Positions 1 to 7,793 of a DNA stretch of 13,084 nt are shown one piece after another; within the stretch, counting starts at the first letter, position 1, and the number at the start of each line of letters is the position of its first letter. Under the pieces are notes generated by a model. The model had not been told where the DNA came from and did not search any database. It saw only the letters and a program-made list of their open reading frames with translations. The stretch lies in the NCBI GenBank assembly GCA_025360565.1, contig JANYBY010000401.1, forward strand, positions 1 through 13,084, given 5' to 3'. The translations under genes and the position numbers were made by a program. Origin of the DNA: Bacteroidota bacterium (GTDB taxonomy: Bacteria > Bacteroidota > Bacteroidia > B-17B0 > Aurantibacillaceae).

Positions 1-1
1 A

Positions 2-481
2 ATGCAATTAGAGGCAAGGAGAATGGCACTCAGACTTAAAACTGACAAATGTATCATTGCCGCTTTAATGAGCGGTTTTACCGAGAGCATGTATTATGAA
101 CCTATTTATGCGCCGCTTTTTATTTTGAACGACACTATTTGTATTTTTAACCATTATACAGATCATGTGTATCATTTCGATAAAAAAAATAAATTAATAG
201 ATAGCGCAAAAATAAATTACCACCACCCAAAGAACTGGCGCGAATGGAAGAGACAATTGTATGTAGATAAATTTGAAAATAAAGTGTATGCTTTTTTTAG
301 TAAAGATGGGCACCATTATTTAAAACAAATAAATCATCAAACAGGAAAGGAAGTTAAAACATATAAATTAAAACACCACAGTGCCGAAAAAATAAAAATT
401 AAAGATGGCTACGTATATTATGTTTACAGGCCTTTTGACAGTACACAGGAAAAGTTTTTGTACCGCGAACGTATTGAATAA
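2..481 (+). CDS. C-terminal part of an unrecognised protein, possibly beta-propeller-like (5' end outside window)
   Basis: The frame is open from the first bases of the window and ends at TAA 479-481, so at least 159 residues are visible. The ATG at position 2 is probably internal to a longer gene, because no upstream sequence is available to place a start. I do not recognise the family. The visible part alternates short beta-strand-like stretches with Asp/Asn/Lys turns, for example around residues 38-70 (LFILNDTICIFNHYTDH, then VYHFDKKNKLIDSAKI) and 85-125. It ends with KIKDGYVYYVYRPF and a charged tail. This pattern resembles single blades of the six-bladed propeller proteins common in Bacteroidota, but that is inference only. 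It is followed by a convergent PD40 propeller gene 92 nt away. Codon use matches its neighbours. It could also be any secreted or lipoprotein-type beta-sheet protein whose N-terminus lies upstream. Confidence 0.6.
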   Translation: MQLEARRMALRLKTDKCIIAALMSGFTESMYYEPIYAPLFILNDTICIFNHYTDHVYHFDKKNKLIDSAKINYHHPKNWREWKRQLYVDKFENKVYAFFSKDGHHYLKQINHQTGKEVKTYKLKHHSAEKIKIKDGYVYYVYRPFDSTQEKFLYRERIE

Positions 482-483
482 TC

Positions 484-540
484 GTTCAAATTGGTTTAAA
501 ATGGTTCAAATTACTCAAAGCTGTTCAAATTTCGGTTTTA
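484..540. repeat. short degenerate tandem repeat, GTTCAAATT units
   Basis: Three exact copies of GTTCAAATT occur at 484-492, 504-512 and 523-531, spaced 20 and 19 nt apart. Weaker variants (GGTTTAAAAT, ACTCAAAGCT, CGGTTTTAAA) lie between and after them, so the whole region has a period of about 10 nt. It fills the gap between two convergent genes. No hairpin with a T-run typical of an intrinsic terminator is evident. The function is unknown. It may be a dispersed intergenic repeat. Confidence 0.5.
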
Positions 541-573
541 AACAATTTCGAGCTTTAAATAAATTTAAACTAT

Positions 574-1608
574 CTAGTCAACCCACTCCGCAATAAATAA
601 ATTCGTATCGCGGGTACCGTGATTTTTACGGTTAGAAGAAAAAATTAATTTCTTGCCATCGGAACTGAACATAGGAAAAGCGTTAAAGATACTTTCGTTG
701 GTGATTTGTTCCAACCCGGTTCCGTCATCATTTATCATGAACAATTGAAAATCGTATCCCTTTTTACTGTGATGATTGGTTGAAAAAATTATTTTTTTAC
801 CATTTGGATGAAAGAAAGGTGCCCAGTTGGCTTTGCCTAAATTTGTAACTTGTTTAAGGTCGCTACCATCAACATTACAGGTATAGATCTCCATATTTGT
901 GGGTGCAACTAAATTTTTAGAAAGTAATTCTTTGTATTCTTTTATTTCTTTTTCTGTTTTAGGGCGTGAAGAGCGGAATACCAAACGTTTTCCGTCGGAC
1001 GAAAAGAATGCGCCGCCATCATAACCTAAACCGGTTGTAATTTGTTTTTGGTTTTTTCCGTCAATGTCCATCGTCCATAATTCCAGGTCGCCGCTTCTAA
1101 TGCTGGTAAAAACAATTTTGTCACCCTTAGGCGAAATGGTGGCTTCGGCATCGTAACCTTCGGCATTGGTTAATTGTTTTATTACTTTTCCTTTTTTATC
1201 TGAAACAAAAATATCAAAGGAGTGGTAAACGGCCCAAAGGTATTTACCTTTAATTTCAACGGTTGGCGGACAGCTGTCACCGGCCAAATGCGTACTTGCG
1301 TACAACACATCTTTTCCGTTTGGCATAATATAACTGCAAGTGGTGCGGCCTTTACCGGTACTGATCAATTTTGGTTTGTATAGGCTGTCTTTAGCCGCGT
1401 CTTTAAGATCCATTTTAAAAATTTGATCGCAATGCAGCCCCCAATTTTTATTATTACTTTGAAATGAAACGGATTTTCCATCCGGCGAAAAATAAGCTTC
1501 GGCATTATCTCCGCCATTGGTGAGCCGTGTCAGGTTCTTTAAATGTTTTTCCTGGGCTGCCATTAGCATAGTAATGAAGAAAGAAATGAATAAAATGAGT
1601 TGTTTCAT
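574..1608 (-). CDS. secreted PD40/TolB-like six-repeat beta-propeller protein
   Basis: The gene encodes 344 residues. A signal peptide is visible at residues 1-18 (MKQLILFISF, hydrophobic core, then AAQ), so the product is exported to the periplasm or the cell surface. Six PD40 (WD40-like) motifs of the form F-S-x-D/N-G-K-x-x-x-F occur near residues 38-51, 93-105, 157-170, 200-213, 264-277 and 311-325. They alternate with TolB-style strands such as LWTMDIDGKNQKQIT (177-191), which predicts a six-bladed propeller. A charged insertion at about 216-238 (RPKTEKEIKEYKELLSKNLV) interrupts blade four, and I recall a similar insertion in related bacterial TolB-like proteins. There is no catalytic peptidase domain, so it is not a DPP IV or prolyl oligopeptidase enzyme. 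The start at ATG 1608 is fixed by the signal peptide. No Tol-Pal genes are adjacent, so a role in that complex is not supported. Binding of an unknown ligand or protein is the most that can be said. Confidence 0.85.
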   Translation of the reverse strand: MKQLILFISFFITMLMAAQEKHLKNLTRLTNGGDNAEAYFSPDGKSVSFQSNNKNWGLHCDQIFKMDLKDAAKDSLYKPKLISTGKGRTTCSYIMPNGKDVLYASTHLAGDSCPPTVEIKGKYLWAVYHSFDIFVSDKKGKVIKQLTNAEGYDAEATISPKGDKIVFTSIRSGDLELWTMDIDGKNQKQITTGLGYDGGAFFSSDGKRLVFRSSRPKTEKEIKEYKELLSKNLVAPTNMEIYTCNVDGSDLKQVTNLGKANWAPFFHPNGKKIIFSTNHHSKKGYDFQLFMINDDGTGLEQITNESIFNAFPMFSSDGKKLIFSSNRKNHGTRDTNLFIAEWVD

Positions 1609-1615
1609 ATACCAA

Positions 1616-1623
1616 CAAAATTA
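1616..1623 (-). promoter_or_regulatory. candidate Bacteroidota -7 promoter element for the PD40 gene
   Basis: Read on the minus strand, this is TAATTTTG, an exact match to the Bacteroidota -7 consensus TAnnTTTG. Twenty nt upstream the sequence is TTC rather than the TTG expected at -33. The box ends only 7 nt before the ATG, which would leave an almost leaderless transcript, so the match may be chance. Confidence 0.3.
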
Positions 1624-1638
1624 GCATAAAAGATCAAC

Positions 1639-1670
1639 TCTACGAAATACTGATTATATCTACGAAATAC
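1639..1670 (+). repeat. 12-nt direct repeat TCTACGAAATAC (two copies)
   Basis: Exact copies of TCTACGAAATAC occur at 1639-1650 and 1659-1670, 20 nt apart. The second copy is the outer end of the left arm of the long inverted repeat at 1659-1746. The first looks like an extra unit of the same TACGAA family lying outside the hairpin. Confidence 0.7.
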
Positions 1671-1746
1671 GAATCTATACGAATTTACGAATCGAGATGC
1701 TTAAACACCAGATTCGTACATTCGTATCCAATTCGTAATTCGTAGA
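1659..1746. repeat. long imperfect inverted repeat (about 35-nt arms, 17-nt loop) of TACGAAT units
   Basis: The left arm is 1659-1693 and the right arm is 1711-1746, separated by the loop at 1694-1710. Aligned as a hairpin, about 31 of 35/36 positions pair, in blocks of 8, 7, 8 and 8 bp broken by single mismatches and one small bulge. Each arm is itself made of TACGAAT/TACGAAA units at a spacing of roughly 9-10 nt. It sits between the divergent PD40 and marR genes, outside both reading frames and upstream of the marR -7 box. There is no flanking T-run, so it does not look like an intrinsic terminator. It may be a small palindromic dispersed element (REP- or MITE-like), or a structured leader or operator. 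The sequence alone does not decide. Confidence 0.75.
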
Positions 1747-1814
1747 AGGAAAAGGATTCAAATATTTTAACGTTAATCTGTATTTTATATAACACCCACT
1801 CTCCACAAATTAGT

Positions 1815-1822
1815 TATATTTG
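1815..1822 (+). promoter_or_regulatory. candidate Bacteroidota -7 promoter element of the efflux operon
   Basis: TATATTTG matches the Bacteroidota -7 consensus TAnnTTTG exactly and lies 29 nt before the marR ATG, a sensible distance for a short leader. No TTG is present at the expected -33 position. Just downstream, AAAC at 1824-1827 and GTTT at 1834-1837 form a weak dyad. This could be part of an operator for the MarR protein, but such a short AT-rich match is weak evidence. Confidence 0.4.
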
Positions 1823-1851
1823 CAAACTATTTTGTTTTACAACTATTAAAC

Positions 1852-2340
1852 ATGGCATCTCCGAAAAAGGAAATAGAAATACCCATCGGTACAAAGACCA
1901 TGATCCTTTCAAAGATCTATTATGGGGTATTGTCAAAAGACCTTGAAGAGACGGAGGCGGAAAGGTATTTTACCATTCTTTATTATATCCAAAATAACAA
2001 CGGCTGTTGCTGCCAGCAGGATATTTGCGACAGTTTATATTTAGATAAAACTGCCATGGTAAAAAAGCTGGATAGCCTTGCCAAAGCAGGCTTTATAGAA
2101 CGGAAAGTAAACCCCGACGATAGGCGACAGCATTATGTTTCCCTTTCAAAAAAAGGAGTACAGGAAACCAAAAAGATAGTTAAGAGTTTTGCGGCCATTG
2201 ACAAAAAAATGTTCACCAATATTTCTGGAAAGGATAAGAACACATTTAAAAAAGTTTTAGAAAAATTAACTGAAAATTTAAAAGATGTTCCGAAAAACGA
2301 ATTATTATTTAAGTATAAAAAACCAAAAAAGTTTAAATGA
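1852..2340 (+). CDS. MarR-family winged helix-turn-helix transcriptional regulator
   Basis: The product has 162 residues, slightly longer than a typical MarR protein (about 140-150). The central winged HTH is clear: helices around 55-80 include the recognition segment LDKTAMVKKLDSLAKAGFI (64-82), and the wing carries the family hallmark PDDRRQHYVSLSKKG (88-102). Flanking N- and C-terminal helices (about 15-48 and 103-143) would form the dimer interface. The tail is Lys-rich. Cys residues at 52, 53, 54 and 59 cluster just before the HTH and could sense oxidation, electrophiles or metal, but that is inference. The TGA stop overlaps the next ATG as ATGA (2337-2340), implying translational coupling to the efflux genes. 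As first gene of a pump operon it is most likely the local, autoregulating repressor, released by a pump substrate. The ATG start is supported by the upstream promoter-like element. Confidence 0.92.
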   Translation: MASPKKEIEIPIGTKTMILSKIYYGVLSKDLEETEAERYFTILYYIQNNNGCCCQQDICDSLYLDKTAMVKKLDSLAKAGFIERKVNPDDRRQHYVSLSKKGVQETKKIVKSFAAIDKKMFTNISGKDKNTFKKVLEKLTENLKDVPKNELLFKYKKPKKFK

Positions 2341-3407
2341 AAAAAATTCCCAACTGGATAATTGTAGTTATTGTTTTAGGCGTTTTGATCGGGGCTAAAT
2401 TTATTTTCTTCCCTAAAAAAAACACCGGGGCGCCCGCTGCAGGTAAAGGAAAGCCTTCAGGCCCTACCACAGCCGATTATTTTGTGGCACAAACTTCATC
2501 ATTAAGTAATAATGTTTATACAACAGGTAAAATAGGCGCTTTAAATGAAATTGAAATTAAACCCGAAGTGGCCGGCAAAGTAGTAACTATTTATTTTAAA
2601 GAAGGAGAAACAGTTGAGAAGGGCGCTTTATTAATTAAAATGAACGATGCGGAGCTTCAGGCGCAATTTCAAAAAAGTAAGATCCAGATAAAATTATCGG
2701 AAGAAAAATTAGACCGGCTTAAAAAATTATTGGTCATTAAAGGCATAAGTCAGGAAGAATTTGATATACAGGAAAACGAACTGGCATCGTTTAAAGCCGA
2801 CCAATCCTATATTACCGCGCAATTGGCAAAAACATATATTAACGCGCCTTTTAGCGGGGTGGTTGGATTAAAAAATATTTCAGAAGGGGCCTTTGTTAGT
2901 CCAGTTCAAGTGATAGCTTCATTGGTGCAAATAAAACCTTTGTTCATTGAATTTTCAATTCCCGAAAAATACAGTTCATCTGTAAAAAAAGGATTGAACG
3001 TTCAATTCTCAACGGATAAAACCGAATCCGAAAAAACATTTACCGCGCAAATTTACGCGTTGGAACCCAAAATTGATGAAACCACCAAAACCCTTCGTGG
3101 CCGCGCTATATACAGCGGTAATGAAACATTTTATCCCGGAAGTTTTGTAAAAGTATATGTTGACCTTGGCGAAACTTCTAATTCGATCATGATACCAACA
3201 CAAAGTATTATCCCAGTTTTAAAAGGACAAAAAGTTTTTCTTTGTAAGAACGGAACAGCGGAAGAAGTAAAAGTTACAACCGGAATAAGAACCGATGATA
3301 AGATCCAGATCCTGGAAGGATTAACTATTGGCGATACAGTTCTTACCACAGGATTAATGACGGTGAAAAAAGGAGCTCAAATAAAATTAAATAAACCGCG
3401 CAGTTAA
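2337..3407 (+). CDS. RND efflux periplasmic adaptor subunit (membrane fusion protein)
   Basis: The product has 356 residues and links the inner-membrane pump to the outer-membrane channel. An N-terminal membrane anchor is visible at about 7-25 (IIVVIVLGVLIGAKFIFF), followed by a Gly/Pro/Lys-rich linker. There is no lipobox Cys, so it is anchored by the helix and not lipidated, unlike AcrA. The domain order is that of the family: lipoyl half-motif around 70-102 (IKPEVAGKVVTIYFKEGETV), a short alpha-helical hairpin at about 104-165, the second lipoyl half at about 168-200 (INAPFSGVVGLKNISEGAFV), a beta-barrel at about 203-275, and a membrane-proximal domain at 280-350. The short hairpin is typical of the compact Bacteroidota adaptors. 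It overlaps the marR stop by 4 nt and is separated from the pump ATG by a single base, which supports one transcript and a stoichiometric complex. Confidence 0.95.
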   Translation: MKKIPNWIIVVIVLGVLIGAKFIFFPKKNTGAPAAGKGKPSGPTTADYFVAQTSSLSNNVYTTGKIGALNEIEIKPEVAGKVVTIYFKEGETVEKGALLIKMNDAELQAQFQKSKIQIKLSEEKLDRLKKLLVIKGISQEEFDIQENELASFKADQSYITAQLAKTYINAPFSGVVGLKNISEGAFVSPVQVIASLVQIKPLFIEFSIPEKYSSSVKKGLNVQFSTDKTESEKTFTAQIYALEPKIDETTKTLRGRAIYSGNETFYPGSFVKVYVDLGETSNSIMIPTQSIIPVLKGQKVFLCKNGTAEEVKVTTGIRTDDKIQILEGLTIGDTVLTTGLMTVKKGAQIKLNKPRS

Positions 3408-3408
3408 A

Positions 3409-6400
3409 ATGGACTTAGCTTCCCTTAGTGTAAAAAGGCCGGTGCTTGCCGCGGTGATGTCTATCATCATTGTGCTGTTTGGTGCTATTGGCTACAGCTT
3501 TTTGGGTGTGCGCGAATTTCCGTCCATTGATCCTCCTGTAATTACGGTTCGTACAAATTATACAGGGGCAAACGCGGACGTTATTCAGTCGCAGATCACC
3601 GAACCGCTTGAAAAAGCTATTAATGGTATTGAGGGAATAAGAACTATTTCTGCTGCATCCAATCAGGGCTCAAGTATTATTACGGTTGAATTTAATTTGA
3701 GTTCCAATCTCGAATCCGCGGCGAATGATGTGCGTGATAAAGTAGCACAAGCCGTGCGCCAATTGCCCTTGGATATTGATGCGCCTCCGGTTGTTTCAAA
3801 AGCGGATGCCAATAGCGATGCTATTCTTTCACTGACCATAATAAGCGACAGGCGTTCGCTGCTTGAGTTAAGTGATTATGCCGAAAATGTGATCGCACAA
3901 AATCTGCAAACTATTCCCGGAGTAAGTTCCATTCAAATTTGGGGTCAACGTCGTTATTCGATGCGCATACGTTTGGAACCAAAAAAATTAGCGGCATTTA
4001 ATTTAACACCTCTTGATATTAAAACCGCTTTAGATAAAGAAAATGTGAATTTGCCTTCCGGAAAAATTGAAGGAAATAATACAGAACTAACGGTTAACAC
4101 CATTGGGAGAGTAACTTCGGTTCCGGAATTTGAATCTTTAATTGTAAAACAAAACGGCTCGGATATTGTCCGCTTGGGCGATGTTGCAAAAGTAGAACTG
4201 GGAGCAGAGAATGAAGAAACAATTTTAAAGGAATCGGGTGTGCCTATGATCGGCCTAGGACTTGTGCCACAGCCCGGCGCAAATTACATCGATATCTCAA
4301 AAGAATTTTATAAACGCTTAGAGATCTTAAGAAAAGATATTCCAAAAGACCTAACCGTTAATATTGCATTAGATAATACGCGCTTTATAAAAAAATCTAT
4401 CGACGAAGTAAAAGATACTTTAATTATCGCGATCATTCTAGTGATCCTCATCATTTATTTATTTTTCCGCGATTGGTTAATTGCTTTTCGGCCTTTAATT
4501 GACATTCCGGTTTCATTGATCGGTGCTTTCTTTATTATGTACGTGATGGGTTATTCCATTAATGTTTTAACCTTGCTCGCCATTGTATTGGCTACAGGAT
4601 TGGTGGTGGATGATGGAATTGTGGTGACAGAAAATATTTTCAAAAAAATGGAAAAGGGTATGAATCCCGATCAGGCGGCGATTGAAGGCACCAAAGAAAT
4701 TTACATGGCGGTAATTTCAACCTCGTTAACACTCGCTGCGGTATTTATGCCTGTAATATTTTTAGAGGGATTTGTTGGGAGGTTATTTCGTGAATTTGGT
4801 GTGGTTATTGCCGGCGCGGTATTGATCTCCGCTTTTGTTTCACTTACGCTTACACCAATGCTCAATGCTAAAATGGTGCGCAAAGATTTTAACAGACGAA
4901 GCAGATTTTACATTTGGTCAGAGCCATTTTTTGTTGGTATGGATCATTGGTTCAGAAATTCGGTAACTAATTTTTTAACTAAAAGAAAATGGGCTTTTGT
5001 GATCCTGATCTTTTCTAGCTTAGCTATTTTTTATTTTGGCTCGCAATTGCAATCAGAACTTTCTCCTTTGGAAGATCGCAACTGGCTTCGTTTGAGTTAC
5101 ACCGGCCCTGAAGGATCTACATTTGAAGCCACCGACGCGGTGATGGATAAGGTTTCTACATTTGTTACCGATTCTGTTAAGGAAAAAAATGTTTGCTTAA
5201 CTGTTACTGCTCCCGGTTTCGCGGGCTCAGGCGCGGTGAATACGGGCTTTGTGCGTTTGTCTTTATTAGAAGCGCAGCAAAGGAAACGTTCGCAGCAGCA
5301 AATAGCCGATTATATAAATAAATACATCAGTCAGTTTCCCGAAGGAAAATTATTTGTTATTCAGGAACAATCTATTTCCTCGAGTGGCGGGCCACGTGGT
5401 TCATTGCCGGTTCAGTTTGTTCTGCAAGCCAACGAGTTTAAAAAATTGCAGGAAAAATTACCAAAGTTTATGGAAGAGGTAAGTAAAAACCCAACTTTTC
5501 AGGGCTTTGATGTGAATTTAAAATTTAATAAACCCGAGTTGGTGGTTGAAATAAACCGTGAGAAAGCAAAAACGTTGGGTGTTTCAATTGCAGATATTGC
5601 CCAAACAATTCAATTGTCTTTAAGCGGACAACGGTTTAGTTATTATATTAAAGGCGATAAACAATACCAGGTAATAGGGCAGGTGGATAGGGCCAATCGT
5701 GACGATCCACGCGACCTGAGCGATCTTTTTGTAAGGAACAATAAAGGTGAAATGATACAGTTGGATAATATTACGGATGTAAAAGAAAGAAGTTCCCCTC
5801 CGCAAATGTACCATTACAACCGTTACCAATCTGCTACTGTTTCGGCAGGGTTAGCCCCGGGAAAAACAATTGGTGACGGCATTAATGAAATGAATAAGAT
5901 CGCGAAAAAAGTTTTGGACGAAAGTTTTACAACGTCTTTAACAGGCGCCTCGCGCGATTATGCTGAAAGTTCATCAAATATTTTATTTGCGTTTTTATTG
6001 GCCTTGCTTTTAATTTATTTATTGCTGGCCGCTCAATTTGAAAGTTTTGTTGAGCCTTTAATTATTATGCTCACGGTGCCAACAGCTTTGGCAGGTGCGG
6101 TTTTCTCTCTTTGGTATTTTAACCAAACCTTAAATATTTTTAGTCAGATAGGAATGGTGATGTTGATTGGATTGGTGACAAAGAACGGGATCTTAATTAT
6201 TGAATTCACAAACCAATTGCGAAAAAGAGGAATGAATGTACACGATGCCCTGATAGAAGCATCCACCGCGCGTTTGCGACCGATCTTAATGACAAGCCTT
6301 GCCACAATTTTAGGTGCCATGCCAATTGCTATGGCCTTAGGTGCAGGTGCAAAAAGCAGAATGGGAATGGGAATTGTAATTATTGGCGGGCTCATGTTAT

Positions 6401-6483
6401 CAATGGTTTTAACCTTGTATGTTATCCCTGCAATTTATTCCTTTTTAGTAAAAGATAAAAAATTGAAAAATGAGAACGATTAA
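3409..6483 (+). CDS. RND-family inner-membrane efflux pump (AcrB/MexB-like, HAE1 type)
   Basis: The 1024 residues match the usual RND pump length. The N-terminus (LASLSVKRPVLAAVMSIIIV) is the conserved first helix. Two porter-domain halves and twelve transmembrane helices are recognisable: TM1 at about 11-32, a TM2-6 cluster at 335-485, TM7 at about 528-546 and a TM8-12 cluster at 855-1013. The proton-relay residues are intact. Asp401 and Asp402 lie in LATGLVVDDGIVVTEN, equivalent to AcrB Asp407/408. Lys925 lies in GLVTKNGILIIEF, equivalent to AcrB Lys940. The subunit should therefore work as a proton-driven trimer that exports hydrophobic or amphiphilic compounds. Substrates cannot be predicted. 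Asp pairs in the TM4 motif and the overall sequence favour the drug/hydrophobe HAE1 group over the metal-exporting CusA group. The 3' end overlaps the TolC-type gene by 14 nt. Confidence 0.96.
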   Translation: MDLASLSVKRPVLAAVMSIIIVLFGAIGYSFLGVREFPSIDPPVITVRTNYTGANADVIQSQITEPLEKAINGIEGIRTISAASNQGSSIITVEFNLSSNLESAANDVRDKVAQAVRQLPLDIDAPPVVSKADANSDAILSLTIISDRRSLLELSDYAENVIAQNLQTIPGVSSIQIWGQRRYSMRIRLEPKKLAAFNLTPLDIKTALDKENVNLPSGKIEGNNTELTVNTIGRVTSVPEFESLIVKQNGSDIVRLGDVAKVELGAENEETILKESGVPMIGLGLVPQPGANYIDISKEFYKRLEILRKDIPKDLTVNIALDNTRFIKKSIDEVKDTLIIAIILVILIIYLFFRDWLIAFRPLIDIPVSLIGAFFIMYVMGYSINVLTLLAIVLATGLVVDDGIVVTENIFKKMEKGMNPDQAAIEGTKEIYMAVISTSLTLAAVFMPVIFLEGFVGRLFREFGVVIAGAVLISAFVSLTLTPMLNAKMVRKDFNRRSRFYIWSEPFFVGMDHWFRNSVTNFLTKRKWAFVILIFSSLAIFYFGSQLQSELSPLEDRNWLRLSYTGPEGSTFEATDAVMDKVSTFVTDSVKEKNVCLTVTAPGFAGSGAVNTGFVRLSLLEAQQRKRSQQQIADYINKYISQFPEGKLFVIQEQSISSSGGPRGSLPVQFVLQANEFKKLQEKLPKFMEEVSKNPTFQGFDVNLKFNKPELVVEINREKAKTLGVSIADIAQTIQLSLSGQRFSYYIKGDKQYQVIGQVDRANRDDPRDLSDLFVRNNKGEMIQLDNITDVKERSSPPQMYHYNRYQSATVSAGLAPGKTIGDGINEMNKIAKKVLDESFTTSLTGASRDYAESSSNILFAFLLALLLIYLLLAAQFESFVEPLIIMLTVPTALAGAVFSLWYFNQTLNIFSQIGMVMLIGLVTKNGILIIEFTNQLRKRGMNVHDALIEASTARLRPILMTSLATILGAMPIAMALGAGAKSRMGMGIVIIGGLMLSMVLTLYVIPAIYSFLVKDKKLKNEND

Positions 6484-7771
6484 ATTTTTTTCAATTATAT
6501 TTTTAATAAATGGTTTTCTGCAAGCGCAGGAACTGTTAACTCTTGAAGAGGCTCTAAAAATTGGGTTAGAGAAAAATTATGCCGTTTTAATCTCAAAGAA
6601 TAATAAGGAGATCTCTAAATTTCAAAATAATTTGGGCAATGCAGGCATGTCGCCCTCGGTTACATTGAACGGAAGTTTAAATTTTGCCAATGTAAATTCC
6701 CATCAGGAATTTGCCACAGGGGTTACCCAGGATAAAACAGGTGCGGCAAGTAATAATTTAGGAAGTTCGGTAAATGCGGTATGGAATGTTTTCGATGGCT
6801 TAAAAATGTTTGCCGTTAAAAAACGTTTGCAGTTAAATGAAGGACTCACAGCCATTCAATTAAAACAACAGATGGAAGTGACCACTTACAGTATTATTTT
6901 GGGGTACTATGATATTGTAAGGATAAACGAATTACTAAAAGCGGGCCAACAAAACTTATCTATTTATGAAGAGCGAAAAAAAATAGCGCAGATGAAACTC
7001 GACATTGGTTCAGATTCAAAGGTGGACCTTTTACTAACTGAGTCGGAACAAAATAAAGCAAAAAGCGATCAGCTGCAATTGGAACTGCAATTAACTATCG
7101 CTAAAGTAAATTTAAGTAATTTATTGGTGAGGGCGGTAGACATAGACTTTAAAACAGCCGATACAATTGTGAGTTCTTATGATCCTTCGATAGACGAATT
7201 AAAAAAATCGGTGTTAATAAATAATACAGGTGTTTTAATTTCAAAACAAAATGAATTGATCCTTGATCAAACCATAACCGAAGCGAGGTCGGTTAATTTA
7301 CCTTTGGTACAATTGAACGGCGCATATGTTTTTACACGTAATCAAAGTCAGGCGGGTATTGTATTATTAAATCAGCAACTGGGTTTAAACGCGGGCTTAA
7401 CGGCAAGCTGGTTAATTTTTAACGGGAATAAGAACCGACGATTGGTGCAAGAAAGGCAATTGAATTTATTAAACCAAAAGTATGTTACAGAGCAAACAAA
7501 ACTGAGTGTTGACGCGGTTGTTTATATTAACTACCAAAATTATTTAACGAATAAAAAAATATTAGAGCTTGAACAAGAAAACTTAAAGAATTCTTTAGAA
7601 ATTTTAAACATCTCTTTAGAACGTTACAAGATTGGTAAGGCTACTTTTTTAGAAACGCAGGAAACACAAAAGAATTTAGAAGATTCTCAAACCCGTTATT
7701 TTAATGCTTTATATAATACCAAAAAAGCCGAAACTGAACTGTTGAAAGCAAATGGGGGATTGGTGAAGTAA
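6470..7771 (+). CDS. TolC-family outer-membrane efflux channel
   Basis: The product has 433 residues with a signal peptide at 1-20 (MRTIKFFSIIFLINGFLQAQ). No lipobox Cys is present, so it is not a lipidated OprM type. Two structural repeats typical of outer-membrane efflux proteins are visible. Each has a beta-barrel strand motif (VWNVFDGLKM at 104-113 and SWLIFNGNKN at 313-322) and long amphipathic helices. The hallmark turns are KLDIGSDSKVDLL (176-188) and RYKIGKATFLETQ (385-397). The trimer would form the exit duct of the pump encoded just upstream. The ATG at 6470 lies 14 nt inside the end of the pump gene, which indicates translational coupling. The start is supported by the signal peptide that follows immediately. 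This is the last gene of the operon and a terminator-like T-run follows 39 nt after the stop. Confidence 0.95.
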   Translation: MRTIKFFSIIFLINGFLQAQELLTLEEALKIGLEKNYAVLISKNNKEISKFQNNLGNAGMSPSVTLNGSLNFANVNSHQEFATGVTQDKTGAASNNLGSSVNAVWNVFDGLKMFAVKKRLQLNEGLTAIQLKQQMEVTTYSIILGYYDIVRINELLKAGQQNLSIYEERKKIAQMKLDIGSDSKVDLLLTESEQNKAKSDQLQLELQLTIAKVNLSNLLVRAVDIDFKTADTIVSSYDPSIDELKKSVLINNTGVLISKQNELILDQTITEARSVNLPLVQLNGAYVFTRNQSQAGIVLLNQQLGLNAGLTASWLIFNGNKNRRLVQERQLNLLNQKYVTEQTKLSVDAVVYINYQNYLTNKKILELEQENLKNSLEILNISLERYKIGKATFLETQETQKNLEDSQTRYFNALYNTKKAETELLKANGGLVK

Positions 7772-7793
7772 CTTCATTAGACCTTCAAGTTCT

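Noticed and set aside
405..596. Possible 63-residue plus-strand gene overlapping the first gene and the GTTCAAATT repeat
   Set aside because: It lies in a second frame of a better-supported coding region and then runs through a repeat. No recognisable domain or start signal is visible.
1659..1746. The long inverted repeat as an intrinsic terminator
   Set aside because: It lies upstream of both flanking genes, which diverge from it, and no T-run follows either arm.
7776..7793. Short palindrome TAGACCTTCAAGTTCTA as the terminator stem
   Set aside because: The two arms meet around a single base, leaving no room for a hairpin loop. The following A-T stem with a T-run is a better candidate.
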